From: Hyphomicrobiales bacterium
Lineage (GTDB): Bacteria; Pseudomonadota; Alphaproteobacteria; Rhizobiales; Xanthobacteraceae
Direction of reading: 5' to 3'
DNA length: 64,000 nucleotides
Assembly (NCBI GenBank): GCA_021732215.1
Contig: JAKFVL010000006.1
Location: 1 to 64,000, forward strand
The position numbers and the translations under genes are program-made. The notes beneath the pieces are model-generated. The model had not been told where the DNA came from and searched no databases. It worked only from the letters and a program-made list of their open reading frames with translations. Every line of letters starts with the position of its first letter. The stretch's first letter is position 1. Shown here piece after piece: positions 39,230 through 47,710 of this stretch.

Positions 39230-39304
39230 CTGGGGTCCTATGATTCTAACATTCGCTAGGGCGCTCGCTGAATCGAAATGCGAATGTTAGAATCGGACCA
39301 CCAG
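39230..39304. repeat. Long bulged palindrome IR-2 (23 nt loop)
   Basis: The left arm 39230-39256 (CTGGGGTCC-TAT-GATTCTAACATTCGC) pairs with the right arm 39280-39304 (GCGAATGTTAGAATC-GGACCACCAG). It has a 15 bp perfect inner stem, a TAT bulge, then a shorter imperfect outer stem. The right arm ends 80 bp before the SDR start codon. Confidence 0.88.
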
Positions 39305-39384
39305 ATGAAACATTCTGCGGCACGAATTATAGTCGCGTCCGTCTGATCCTCTTTGCCGCAAGGCCCACAAACAAGGAAACACCC

Positions 39385-40161
39385 ATGGAAGGCTTCAACG
39401 TCATTGTCACCGGTTCGGCTTCGGGTCTCGGCGCAGCTACCGCGGAATTGCTCGCGACCAAGGGTGCGCGGCTGCTGATCAATTATTCGTCGAGCAAAAA
39501 GGAAGCCGAACAGACGGCAGATACCTGCCGCAAGGCGGGCGCCGACGTTCTGGTGGTGCAGGGCGATGTCTCGCGCGATGAGGATTGCAGGAAGATCGTC
39601 GCGGCCGCGGCGTCATGGGGCGAACTGCATGCGCTGGTGAACAACGCAGGCGTCACCAAGCACGTCGCTCACGGCAACATGGACGGCCTTTCGGCGGAGG
39701 ACTTCCAGTGGATCTATGCCGTCAACACCATCGGCCCGTTCCAGATGACGCGGGCGGCGCGGGGGATGCTCGAAGCGGCGGCGAAGAAAACCAGCCGCCC
39801 GTCATCGGTCGTGAGCATTTCATCGGTTGCCGGCATTCGCGGCATGGGCTCTTCGATTGCGTATGCGGCCAGCAAGGGTGCGCTCAATACCATGACGCAA
39901 TCGCTGGCGCGCGCGCTTGCGCCGTTGATCCGCGTCAATGCCGTTTGTCCGGGTTACATCGACACGCCGTGGTTCGAGAAGGGTGTCGGTGCGGATAAGC
40001 AAAAGCAGATCCGTGACTCGATCAAGGAGCGCGTGCCGCTGAAACTCGCGTCGGAAGCAAAAGACATCGCTGAACTGGTTTGCTTTCTCGCGCGGCCGCA
40101 GTCGGGTCACATGACCGGCGAATACGTGCGGATGGACGCAGGCATGCATCTGACGATGTGA
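39385..40161 (+). CDS. SDR family NAD(P)-dependent oxidoreductase
   Basis: A 258-residue classical short-chain dehydrogenase. Cofactor motif TGSASGLGAA at residues 9-18, NNAG at 87-90, catalytic Ser-147, Tyr-160 and Lys-164 (YAASK). Asn and Ser in the segment after beta-2 (INYSSSKKEAE) suggest NADP(H) use. It may oxidise a 3-hydroxyacyl-CoA in the neighbouring catabolic set, though the FabG-like sequence also allows reduction. The gene is divergent from the acyl-CoA dehydrogenase pair. AAGGAAAC precedes ATG 39385. Confidence 0.9.
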   Translation: MEGFNVIVTGSASGLGAATAELLATKGARLLINYSSSKKEAEQTADTCRKAGADVLVVQGDVSRDEDCRKIVAAAASWGELHALVNNAGVTKHVAHGNMDGLSAEDFQWIYAVNTIGPFQMTRAARGMLEAAAKKTSRPSSVVSISSVAGIRGMGSSIAYAASKGALNTMTQSLARALAPLIRVNAVCPGYIDTPWFEKGVGADKQKQIRDSIKERVPLKLASEAKDIAELVCFLARPQSGHMTGEYVRMDAGMHLTM

Positions 40162-40173
40162 GAGATAGCAATT

Positions 40174-40293
40174 TCGTCATTGCGAGGAGCAAAGCGACGA
40201 AGCAATCCAGTTCTTTCTCGTGGCGCTAGATTGCTTCGCGGAGCTTGTCCTTGGGCTTGCCGAAGGCAAGACCCCGGGGGCTCGCAATGACGG
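40174..40293. repeat. Palindromic intergenic repeat, family C (copy 3)
   Basis: CGTCATTGCGAGGAGCAAAGCGACG...AAGCAATCCAG...TAGATTGCTTCGCGGAGC...CTCGCAATGACGG, 120 bp, with an extra 30 bp block (TTGTCCTTGGGCTTGCCGAA region) in the right half. It ends 15 bp beyond the stop of the next convergent gene. Confidence 0.8.
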
Positions 40294-40307
40294 TGGACGA
40301 ATTGACG

Positions 40308-40577
40308 TCAGCGATTGCTCGGATCGGAAATCCGCCCCGACGCCACCAGCCTGTTCCAGATAAACAGAACGACCAGCGCGCCGACGGTCGCCATAATGAT
40401 TCCGGCGCCTTGATCGGGGCGATACCAGCCGAGCATCTGGCCGATGGCCGTCGACAGAAATGCGCCTGCGATGCCGAGCACCGTCGTCAGCAGGAAGCCT
40501 TTCGGGTCGTTGGCTCCCGGCGAAATAAATCGCGCGATGATGCCTGCGATAAATCCAACGATGATGATCCAGAGCAT
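40308..40577 (-). CDS. GlsB/YeaQ/YmgE family membrane protein
   Basis: An 89-residue transglycosylase-associated-type small membrane protein with three hydrophobic helices (MLWIIIVGFIAGIIARFIS; GFLLTTVLGIAGAFLSTAIG; GIIMATVGALVVLFIWN). Members are often stress-induced; the biochemical role is unknown. ATG 40577 is preceded by GGAG on the - strand. Confidence 0.9.
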   Translation of the reverse strand: MLWIIIVGFIAGIIARFISPGANDPKGFLLTTVLGIAGAFLSTAIGQMLGWYRPDQGAGIIMATVGALVVLFIWNRLVASGRISDPSNR

Positions 40578-40642
40578 GGTGATTACTCCTCAGGCGTTTT
40601 CATATTCGGTCGGCGAACAGGCAGAGACACGTTCTGGCCCGA

Positions 40643-41242
40643 TCATAGCCAGCTCGAGGCTTCCTTTTCGGTCGGCAAGCGGCCGTTCGGCGTGAGCTGG
40701 TTGATCACGTCGGGAAGCTGCTGGCTGAGACCCTGCAGAAGCTCGTTGCGCGACAGGCCTGTCTGCTCGAGCAGCGTGCTGATCTGGTCGGAGCCGAGAG
40801 CGCTGGCGAGATCGTTCGGATCGATCTGCTTGTTCGGGCCATTGCTCACCCAGGAATTTGCAGCGTCGCCATGGCCCTTGTCCTGGAATTGCTTCAACAG
40901 GTCGCCGAGGCCGCCGCTCAGAATCGAACCGGCTGCGCCGCCTGCGAGCAGACCGCCGAGACCGCCCTTCATCAGATCGCTCATACCGCCGCCGCCCTTC
41001 AGGAGGCCGCCAAGCCCGCCGCCGAGGTTGCCTGGAAGGCCTGCGTTGACCGTGCCGCCGGGAGGCAACTGTGGCGCGCCGGCGGGCTTTGCGCCGGGCT
41101 GAGCGCCGCCGATATGCTTGACGGCCTTGTAGGCAAGCAGCGCAAGGATCGCCATTGTCATCGGCGACATGCCACCCTTGCCGGGCTCGGTTTGGCCGCG
41201 CGGCCCGTTCTGCATCCCGTTCAGAATATCCATCAAGCCCAT
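40643..41242 (-). CDS. YidB/DUF937 family protein
   Basis: A 199-residue protein from ATG 41242 (MGLMDILNGMQNG). It has one short hydrophobic stretch (TMAILALLAYKAVKH), a long Gly-rich middle (GGGLGGLLKGGGG...), and a C-terminal DUF937-like segment (LASALGSDQISTLLEQTGLSRNELLQGLSQQLPDVIN). The frame upstream of 41242 is divergent intergenic sequence and the next gene. Function unknown. Confidence 0.82.
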   Translation of the reverse strand: MGLMDILNGMQNGPRGQTEPGKGGMSPMTMAILALLAYKAVKHIGGAQPGAKPAGAPQLPPGGTVNAGLPGNLGGGLGGLLKGGGGMSDLMKGGLGGLLAGGAAGSILSGGLGDLLKQFQDKGHGDAANSWVSNGPNKQIDPNDLASALGSDQISTLLEQTGLSRNELLQGLSQQLPDVINQLTPNGRLPTEKEASSWL

Positions 41243-41374
41243 GGTGATCTCCTGTCGCACGCACGCCCCGCGGCGAATACAATAGGGAGCGCCCATGACG
41301 GTTACAAGGCACAGTCGCCTGCCGGCCCGGGTCCGTGCTACGAAGCCGGCCTGGCAAAACGTGGGCACGCCTTT

Positions 41375-42370
41375 TTGAATCGATCCATTGCAATCGCGGG
41401 CGCGGGCTCGATCGGCTGCTTCGTGGGCGGCATGCTGGCGCGTGCCGGGCGGAGCGTCGGGCTTCTGGCGCGGCCTCGTGTGATCGCGGAGATCGAAGCC
41501 AACGGCCTTCGGGTGTCGAGCCTTGAAGGTCTCGATGAGCGCGTCGATCCGGGACGGCTGACGCTCTCGCACGAGCCTGCGGTGTTCGGCAATGCCGGCG
41601 TCATCCTCGTAACGGTCAAGAGTGATGACACGGCTGAGGTCGCCGACCTGATCGCGCGGCATACGCCGCCGGACGCGATCGTCGTCAGCCTGCAAAACGG
41701 TGTCGGCAATGTCGGCGTGCTGCGCGAACGTCTTGAGGGCCGCGCGGTGCTGGCCGGCATGGTGCCGTTCAATGTGCTGGCGCTGGGCGATGGGAAATTC
41801 CACCGGGCTACATCCGGCGACCTCCTGATCGAGGCCGATCCAGCCGCCACGGCGGCGCAACTCAGCGTGCCCGGTCTCGGTGTGCAATCGCATCCGGACA
41901 TGATCGGCATCCAGTGGGGCAAGCTGCTGGTCAATCTCAACAACGCGCTGAATGCATTGTCCAACCTGCCGCTGCGCGATCAACTGGCGCAGAGGGCATG
42001 GCGGGCGCTGCTTGCCGATCAGATGTCGGAGGCACTGGCTGCGATGACGGCAGCGGGAATCAGTCCGGTTGCGACAACGCCGCTGCCGTCGTCCTGGAGC
42101 CCGTTCATCCTGAGATTGCCGGATGCGCTGTTTCAGATGGTCGCGAAGCAAATGCTGAAGGTCGATCCGAAGGCGCGTTCGTCGATGTGGGAGGACCTTT
42201 CACGTGGGCGGCGGACCGAGATCGCTCATCTGCAGGGCACGATCGTCGATCTGGCGCGCAGGCACGGCATCGCCGCGCCGCTCTCGGCCCGCATCGTAGA
42301 TCTCGTGAGGGAAGCCGAGGCGAACGCCCAAGGTCCACCCGGGCTGACGCCGGAGCAGATTCGCGGCTGA
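41375..42370 (+). CDS. 2-dehydropantoate 2-reductase
   Basis: A 331-residue NADPH-dependent enzyme that makes D-pantoate for coenzyme A; related genomes hold several paralogues, so it may act on another 2-oxo acid. Rossmann motif IAIAGAGSIGCFVGG at the N-terminus, then VTVKSDDTAEVADLI and a C-terminal helical domain with GKLLVNLNNALNAL containing the expected catalytic Lys. No ATG or GTG fits; TTG 41375 just before NRSIAIAGAG is the best start, with a weak ribosome binding site. I leave the symbol blank because panE identity is uncertain. Confidence 0.85.
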   Translation: MNRSIAIAGAGSIGCFVGGMLARAGRSVGLLARPRVIAEIEANGLRVSSLEGLDERVDPGRLTLSHEPAVFGNAGVILVTVKSDDTAEVADLIARHTPPDAIVVSLQNGVGNVGVLRERLEGRAVLAGMVPFNVLALGDGKFHRATSGDLLIEADPAATAAQLSVPGLGVQSHPDMIGIQWGKLLVNLNNALNALSNLPLRDQLAQRAWRALLADQMSEALAAMTAAGISPVATTPLPSSWSPFILRLPDALFQMVAKQMLKVDPKARSSMWEDLSRGRRTEIAHLQGTIVDLARRHGIAAPLSARIVDLVREAEANAQGPPGLTPEQIRG

Positions 42371-42374
42371 TCCG

Positions 42375-43661
42375 TCAGGTGGCGTTTCTGGATCGCAGCA
42401 GGTGTGCAATGGCAGAGAGCGCATCGCTTGCGGTGTCGTTCCACGAGACCAGCCTGAAGCGATCGGCAATGTCCGCCGTCGCGCGCGTCAGCGCCGCATC
42501 GTCGTCGAGGAATGTTTCGATGGCATGCCGCCATGCGGGCATGTCGTGCGGGTCGAGATGAACGGCTGTATTCTGGCTCGCCTCGGGAATCGCGGTCGCA
42601 TTCGAAGCGATGCACGGCTTGCCATAGGCGAGGCTTTCGACCACCGGCAGTCCGAATCCTTCGCGCCGGGACGGGAACAAGGTGAATCTGCAGTTGCGAT
42701 AAAGCCAGTGCAGTCTGGCATCGTCGATATCGCTCAGAAAGCGGACTGTCGTGGCGGTCGCGGGGTCGGCCTTGCAGGCGGCAACGAGCGATTGGCCATC
42801 GATATCGATTCGTCCGGCCACGACGAGCGGAATCGGAGGTGTGGTCCGTTCGCGCGTCAGCGCGGCCCAGATATCGGCGAGTAGCCGATGATTCTTCCGT
42901 TCGGTGACGTCGCCGACGGTGAGCGCGAATTTTCCCGGCGCCAGATCGCCGACGCCTTCGACTGGCGGGACATCGGCAATCTGGTGGCCCAGCCGCACGA
43001 TGTGCATCGGCGGCAGCGTGGTTCCGCGTGTCGCGGCGTGCTGGCGCAAGGCGCTTTCGCTGTAGCGTGAGATTGGCAGGATCAGCGACGCCTCGCGCAT
43101 GATAAATTCGCTGCCGGGGATATCGGCCGCATCAGGATCGTGAACCCGAGGGTCGTCGTTGGCAAGCGAATCGAGCAGATCGTAGAACACCATGGCGAGC
43201 TGCAAATCCAGCCTCCGGCGCACCGATCTCAGTTGCGAGAAATCCTGCCGTTGCAACTCGCCCGGCAACAGCAATACCGACCCGGGCTCGAAGAATTCCG
43301 GCGCCGCGACCGCGTTGCGAAGATGTGCCCGCGTGCGGCGGAATCGATTACGGATATTTTTCCGGAACCATACCTCGAACGGATACAGCGGGGCGAACAA
43401 AGGGCGGGATCGGGTGGTTACGCGCGCCTCTCGCCGTGCATCTGCAACGGGTATGCTGGTTGCTGCCGCTCGGGCTTCCTGCGGTGACAGGGCACAGAAC
43501 TGGTGGATGCGCGGGTCAAATCGGCAGAACGAGATATCGCCACGACCGAGATCGGCCAGCGCCTCGATCAGCTTCCGCTCGACCCTTGTCGTTCCATGCG
43601 GGATGCGATGACGTTCCTCAAACGCTGTCGTGAGGTCTACATAGATTCTGGTTTCGGGCAT
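42375..43661 (-). CDS. GT-B type glycosyltransferase (GT4-like)
   Basis: A 428-residue glycosyltransferase. The C-terminal nucleotide-sugar half is clear: LTVGDVTERKNHRLL, then SRREGFGLPVVESLAYGKPCIAS with the E-x7-E motif of retaining family 4 enzymes. The N-terminal half (YVDLTTAFEERHRIPHGTTRVERKLIEAL) resembles mannosyl- and related transferases of capsule or LPS loci. No other polysaccharide genes are near it, so the acceptor is unknown. Confidence 0.88.
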   Translation of the reverse strand: MPETRIYVDLTTAFEERHRIPHGTTRVERKLIEALADLGRGDISFCRFDPRIHQFCALSPQEARAAATSIPVADARREARVTTRSRPLFAPLYPFEVWFRKNIRNRFRRTRAHLRNAVAAPEFFEPGSVLLLPGELQRQDFSQLRSVRRRLDLQLAMVFYDLLDSLANDDPRVHDPDAADIPGSEFIMREASLILPISRYSESALRQHAATRGTTLPPMHIVRLGHQIADVPPVEGVGDLAPGKFALTVGDVTERKNHRLLADIWAALTRERTTPPIPLVVAGRIDIDGQSLVAACKADPATATTVRFLSDIDDARLHWLYRNCRFTLFPSRREGFGLPVVESLAYGKPCIASNATAIPEASQNTAVHLDPHDMPAWRHAIETFLDDDAALTRATADIADRFRLVSWNDTASDALSAIAHLLRSRNAT

Positions 43662-43797
43662 GGGACGGCAGAACGATTGGTCAGGTCATCTTGCAGCCGG
43701 AATCGAAACCTTCAATTCACGAGGCGCTGTGTTTGCTCTCTAGCGGATTGATGATGAATACGCCAGCGCGCGGCAGCCGTCTTCCGGTCGCTTGCGG

Positions 43798-45123
43798 CTA
43801 CCAGCCGATCGCGCGCGGGAGCCAGGTCGCGATCCCGGGGTTGAGGTAAACGATCGTCAGCGCGATCAACTGCAATACAATGAAAGGCACCACGCCCTTG
43901 TAGATCGCGGCGGTTGGAACCTCCGGCGGCGCCACGCCGCGCAGGTAAAACAGCGCCCAGCCGAACGGCGGGGTCAGGAACGAGGTCTGCAGATTGAGCG
44001 CGATCAGCGTCGCGACCCAGACCAGATCGACGTTCAGGTTCAGCAGCAGCGGCAGAAACAGCGGCACCACGATGTAGCTGATCTCGATCCACTCGATGAA
44101 GAAGCCGAGCACGAAAATCAGCGCCATCATGAAAATGAGGACGCCGTTGACGCCGCCCGGCACCACGTTGAACAGGTCGCTGACGAGCTGTTCGCCGTGC
44201 AATCCGCGGAAAGCCAGCGCGAACACCTGGGCGCAGATCAGGATGAACATCATGCCCGCGGTGATCTTGGTGGTTGCCAGCGTGGTTTCGCGCAGCACCG
44301 AGAAACTGAAGCGGCCTGCGACCATCACGACGAGGATCGAGCCGAGCGCGCCCATCGATGCGGCTTCGGTCGGCGCGGCGATGCCGCCAATGATCGAGCC
44401 GAGCACGGCGAGCACGAGGGAAATCGGCGGCAGGCCGATGCGCAGGGCGCCGAGCCACAGATCGCGGCGGCTCATGGCTTCGCGTTCTTCGAGCGCGACC
44501 GGCGGCACCCAGTCCGGCCTGATGACGCCGAGTGTCAGCAGGTAGACGCAGAAAATTCCTGACAGGATAAGGCCGGGGATCAGGGCGGCCGCAAACAGTG
44601 TTCCGACCGACTGCCCGAGAATGTCGGCGAGCAGGATGAGAATGGTGCTGGGCGGGATGATCTGCCCCAGCGTGCCGGATGCGCAGATCGTGCCGCAGGC
44701 CGTCGGCAGATGATAGTTGCGCCGCATCAGCGCGGGCAACGTCAAGAGGCCGAGCGTAACGATGGTGGCTCCGACGATGCCGGTTGTCGCGCCCATCAGC
44801 ACGCCGACCATAATGATGCCGATGCCCATGCCGCCGCGCAGGCCGCCGGCGAGGTGGCCGATCACGTCCATCAGTTCGTCGGCGATCTTGGATTTCTCCA
44901 GCATCACGCCCATGAACACGAACAGCGGGATCGCGATCAGCGTGTAGTTGGCGGTGACGCCAAAGATACGCGCGGGCAGAAGATCGAACAGGCCGGCGCC
45001 GAAACCGAGATAGCCGAAAAGCAATCCGCTGACCGCAAGGGTGAGCGCGACGGGCATGCCGAACGCAAGCAGCACGAAAAACGAGATAATGCAGAGGATC
45101 GCCAGAATTTCATTGTAGGGCAT
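43798..45123 (-). CDS. TRAP transporter large membrane subunit (DctM type)
   Basis: A 441-residue membrane protein with about 12 predicted helices, the Na+-coupled transport core of a TRAP importer. ATG 45123 was chosen (MPYNEILAILCIISFF). Typical segments are the GMPVALTLAVSGLLFGYLG, FVFMGVMLEKSKIADELMD and PPSTILILLADILGQSVGTLFAAALIPG regions. It starts 1 bp after the small-subunit stop, so the two are translationally linked. The substrate is usually a C4-dicarboxylate, keto acid or other organic acid; it cannot be read here. Confidence 0.93.
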   Translation of the reverse strand: MPYNEILAILCIISFFVLLAFGMPVALTLAVSGLLFGYLGFGAGLFDLLPARIFGVTANYTLIAIPLFVFMGVMLEKSKIADELMDVIGHLAGGLRGGMGIGIIMVGVLMGATTGIVGATIVTLGLLTLPALMRRNYHLPTACGTICASGTLGQIIPPSTILILLADILGQSVGTLFAAALIPGLILSGIFCVYLLTLGVIRPDWVPPVALEEREAMSRRDLWLGALRIGLPPISLVLAVLGSIIGGIAAPTEAASMGALGSILVVMVAGRFSFSVLRETTLATTKITAGMMFILICAQVFALAFRGLHGEQLVSDLFNVVPGGVNGVLIFMMALIFVLGFFIEWIEISYIVVPLFLPLLLNLNVDLVWVATLIALNLQTSFLTPPFGWALFYLRGVAPPEVPTAAIYKGVVPFIVLQLIALTIVYLNPGIATWLPRAIGW

Positions 45124-45124
45124 G

Positions 45125-45667
45125 TCAGACCGTGGTCGTGGTTTGGGCGACCTCGACGGTCGGATCAATCAGAGGGACGAGCGCGCGCAGCATCGCGCCG
45201 ATGCTCTGGATCAGCAGCAGGGCGAAGCCGACCGGTAGCAGCGCTTTCAGGATCCAGCGATGCGGCAGGCCGCCGGGATCGGGCGATTTCTCGCCGATGT
45301 TGAACGACTGCATGACGTAGGGGATCGACAGCTTCAGCAGGATGGCGATCACGATCACCACGCTTAGCATCGAGATAAAGTTGACTATGCGCTGCATCGG
45401 CTTCGGAAACTTGCCGAAGAAGATGTCGACCTGCACGTGGCCGTCATGGCGGATGGCGTAGGACAGGCCGAGCAGGCAGATCGGCGCCATCAGGTGCCAT
45501 TCCATCTCCTGCATCGCGACCGAGCCGGTGCGAAACAGGTAACGCAGCAGCACATTGAAGGCCATCACGCAGACAAGGGCGAACGACGCCCAGCCGGTGA
45601 CCCGGCCGACGCGGTCGATGAAGCGATCGCAGACATCGGCGATCGACAGCAAGCGAGAGACGAGCAT
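45125..45667 (-). CDS. TRAP transporter small membrane subunit (DctQ type)
   Basis: A 180-residue protein with four predicted transmembrane helices. Family marks: VLLRYLFRTGSVAMQEMEWHLM and AYAIRHDGHVQVDIFF-like 'GHVxVDI'. ATG 45667 removes an unlikely 11-residue leader. It lies between the binding protein and large-subunit genes, in the standard P-Q-M order on the - strand. Confidence 0.92.
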   Translation of the reverse strand: MLVSRLLSIADVCDRFIDRVGRVTGWASFALVCVMAFNVLLRYLFRTGSVAMQEMEWHLMAPICLLGLSYAIRHDGHVQVDIFFGKFPKPMQRIVNFISMLSVVIVIAILLKLSIPYVMQSFNIGEKSPDPGGLPHRWILKALLPVGFALLLIQSIGAMLRALVPLIDPTVEVAQTTTTV

Positions 45668-45727
45668 GGGAGATCCCGAAAAGCGCACGGCGGCGCGCAA
45701 GCGCCGCCGTGCGAGAATGACACGAAA

Positions 45728-46825
45728 TCAGATCTGACCGCGAATCTGGCTGTGGTAGACCGCCTCTGAGACCCCGGCCCATTTGTCAGCAGTCTTCTTG
45801 AAGGCCACGAAGCTGTCGTGAACCTTCTTCACCGTCGCATCCTTTGCGGCGGCATCGTTGAGCGTCTGCACTGTGACTTCCCTCAGCTTGGCGATCACGT
45901 CGGCCGGCAATGGCGAGGCCTTGACGCCGTGATTCGTAATGAGGTCTTCCAGCGCTTCGGCGTTGGTCTGCTCGCACCAGGTCTGGCTGATGACGTTGCA
46001 GGCTGCGGCCGCGGTACGGACCATCTCCTGCAGATCCTTCGGCAGCGATTCCCACGCCGCCTTGTTGACGATCAGTTCGGTCACGGTCGAGGTCTCGTGC
46101 CAGCCGGTGGTATGATAGAACTTCGCGGCCTTGTGCAGGCCGAGGCGGCGATCCTGATAGGGGCCGACGAATTCAGCGGCGTCGATCACGCCACGCTCCA
46201 GCGCCGGGAAGATTTCACCGCCTGGCAGCAACTTCACGTCGACACCGAGCGCCGCGTAGACCTTTCCGGCGAGACCCGGAATGCGCATCTTCAGGCCCTT
46301 GAAGTCATCCACCTTCTCGATCGGTTTGCGGAACCAGCCCGTCATCTGCACGCCGGTATTTCCCATCGGCATCGGCACCAGATTGAACGGTGCGTAAACC
46401 TCTTCCCATAGCTTCAGTCCGCCGCCGTGATACAGCCAGGCGTTCATGCCCTGGAAGTTGAGACCGAAGGGAACGGCAGTGAAGTACTGCGCGGCGAATG
46501 TCTTGCCTGCCCAGAAATAGGCGTTGGCGCAGTTCATCTCGACGGTGCCTTTCGACACCGCATCGAAACCTTCGAGCGCCGGAATCAATTCACCGGCCGC
46601 GAAATGCTGAATCTTCAAACGGCCGCCGGACATGGTGTCGACCATTTTGATGAAGTCGGTCGGGCTGCCCGGGCCTTGCACGTAAAACGGCGAGCCGGGG
46701 CCGTAGGCGTTCGTCATCTTCCACGAGAAGGTCTTGCCTTGCGCGGAGGCGATGCTGGGCGCGGCCAGCGTTGTGGCCAGGGCGGTTGCACCGGCTGCGG
46801 ATGTGACAAACTTTCGACGGTCCAT
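45728..46825 (-). CDS. TRAP transporter substrate-binding protein (DctP type)
   Basis: A 365-residue periplasmic binding protein. The signal begins MDRRKFVTSAAGATAL, a twin-arginine-like pattern, with cleavage near IASAQG. DctP-family segments include GPGSPTDFIKMVDTMSGGRLKIQHFAAGE and MRIPGLAGKVYAALGVDVKLLPGGEIFPALERGVIDAAEFVGPYQD, where the conserved Arg that binds the substrate carboxylate is expected in MRIPG. ATG 46825 has GAGGAG upstream. First gene of the TRAP operon, behind a sigma-54 promoter match. Confidence 0.93.
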   Translation of the reverse strand: MDRRKFVTSAAGATALATTLAAPSIASAQGKTFSWKMTNAYGPGSPFYVQGPGSPTDFIKMVDTMSGGRLKIQHFAAGELIPALEGFDAVSKGTVEMNCANAYFWAGKTFAAQYFTAVPFGLNFQGMNAWLYHGGGLKLWEEVYAPFNLVPMPMGNTGVQMTGWFRKPIEKVDDFKGLKMRIPGLAGKVYAALGVDVKLLPGGEIFPALERGVIDAAEFVGPYQDRRLGLHKAAKFYHTTGWHETSTVTELIVNKAAWESLPKDLQEMVRTAAAACNVISQTWCEQTNAEALEDLITNHGVKASPLPADVIAKLREVTVQTLNDAAAKDATVKKVHDSFVAFKKTADKWAGVSEAVYHSQIRGQI

Positions 46826-46896
46826 GGTACGCTCCTCAAGGGATTTGATGGGAATGCAAGCCGTTGCAGGATTGCCGTGCATTTCCGGACGGAAGC

Positions 46897-46912
46897 AGCA
46901 ACCTTTATGCCA
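46897..46912 (-). promoter_or_regulatory. Predicted sigma-54 promoter for the TRAP operon
   Basis: Read on the - strand the sequence is TGGCATAAAGGTTGCT, which fits the consensus TGGCAYRNNNNTTGCW at every fixed position, with the -24 GG and -12 GC correctly spaced. Transcription would start about 60 nt before the dctP-type start codon. TRAP and Dct systems are known sigma-54 targets with DctD-type activators. A possible activator site is the ATTTGC direct repeat at 47000-47021; no activator gene is in the window. Confidence 0.75.
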
Positions 46913-47129
46913 GATACCAATGTGGTTCGATCGATGCAGTAAGCGTCGCGGGAGAGGCGAAAATCTTCCCGGAGATTACTGGCATCTGATCATGAATTAG
47001 GCAAATGGCTGCAAATAAGGCCGCTGAGGCCGGTTGTTGCCAAGCTAGGAACTTATTGTATGAGCATCACGGCCGGGGTCGGGTTGGCCGGTCCCTTATT
47101 ACCTTGGTGCTTCGCAACAGAGGATTGCA
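46913..47129. other. Gene-free region upstream of the TRAP operon and the Cys-rich gene
   Basis: About 217 bp hold no gene. A TTTGCAGCCATTTGCC-type repeat on the - strand (near 47000-47021) could be an upstream activator site for the sigma-54 promoter. Nothing else was recognised. Confidence 0.45.
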
Positions 47130-47360
47130 ATGTCTCAGCGACTTAGATGGATCGTATTGGCTGTGCTGATTGCCGGCTCCGGCCAGGCTTTTGCCCAGAG
47201 CGGTACGCAGGACGACAAGCAATCGTGTTCGCGCGATGCATCGCGGTTGTGCCGCCAGCAACTCGCAGACGGCGATGGCGCTGTTCAGCAATGCCTGATG
47301 CAGAACCGCAGCAAACTTGGCCAGTCATGCCGCAAGGTCTTCGAAAAGCACGGGCTGTAA
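47130..47360 (+). CDS. Small exported Cys-rich protein
   Basis: A 76-residue protein with a signal peptide (cleavage near AFAQS, residue 23) and a mature part with four cysteines spaced CSRDASRLC...QQCLMQNRSKLGQSC. The C-x-x-D-x3-x-C ... CL-x(8)-LG-x2-C pattern is similar to the Cys-rich repeat seen once or a few times in bacterial and Golgi proteins. AGAGGA precedes ATG 47130. Function unknown; the four cysteines probably form two disulfides in the periplasm. Confidence 0.8.
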   Translation: MSQRLRWIVLAVLIAGSGQAFAQSGTQDDKQSCSRDASRLCRQQLADGDGAVQQCLMQNRSKLGQSCRKVFEKHGL

Positions 47361-47453
47361 CCGGCTGCGGTCAAGCTCTCCCGTGAGCGGCTGGCGATCC
47401 GATCTCCGCTTTGCTATTCAGCCTGTACGGCGCTGCCTCTGTCGTGCCGCAAC

Positions 47454-47530
47454 GGTCCCGTAGCTCAGCCGGATAGAGCGGCGGTTTCCTAAACCGCAGG
47501 TCGGAAGTTCGAGTCTTCCCGGGATCGCCA
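47454..47530 (+). tRNA. tRNA-Arg, anticodon CCT
   Basis: A full cloverleaf is readable. The acceptor GGTCCCG pairs with CGGGATC, and the CCA end is encoded (GCCA, ending at 47530). The D-arm is GCTC...GAGC. The anticodon stem GCGGT/ACCGC has loop TTCCTAA, so the anticodon is CCT, which reads AGG. The T-arm is GGAAG-TTCGAGT-CTTCC. The AGG codon is rare in GC-rich alphaproteobacteria. No integrase or attachment-site duplication was seen next to it. Confidence 0.95.
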
Positions 47531-47701
47531 CCGCTTTCGAGCGGAAAAAAGCCATGCTTGACGGCTGCATAGCGGCGACGCGGCCGCCGGTCGCCGACGC
47601 GCAGCGCTCGCGAGAACAGCCATAATTTGCTAGATGGGGCGCTGAATGGCCGGTCGGGAAGGTGGCAGGTGTGAAGAATTCATATAAGATATTGATTTGT
47701 T

Positions 47702-47710
47702 TGTTATAAT
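47702..47710 (+). promoter_or_regulatory. Extended -10 promoter for the MMPL-type exporter gene
   Basis: TGTTATAAT is a perfect extended -10 (TG-n-TATAAT), 58 bp upstream of ATG 47768 and inside an unusually AT-rich 45 bp stretch (about 47675-47720). No good -35 is spaced correctly, as expected for extended -10 promoters. Confidence 0.6.

Larger units (their letters stand above)
38972..39384. other. Divergent intergenic region with two palindromes
   Basis: No gene is supported in this 413 bp gap between the acyl-CoA dehydrogenase partner (-) and the SDR gene (+). It holds two long bulged palindromes (39139-39216 and 39230-39304). No clear -35/-10 pair stands out, so promoters are not assigned. 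Confidence 0.7.

Noticed and set aside
47454-47530. tRNA-Arg as an integration site for a genomic island
   Set aside because: No integrase and no repeat of the tRNA 3' end were seen nearby; the following gene is an ordinary exporter.
47532-47545. CCGCT-TTCG-AGCGG hairpin as terminator for the tRNA
   Set aside because: The stem is short and followed by an A-run, not a T-run, on the transcript strand.
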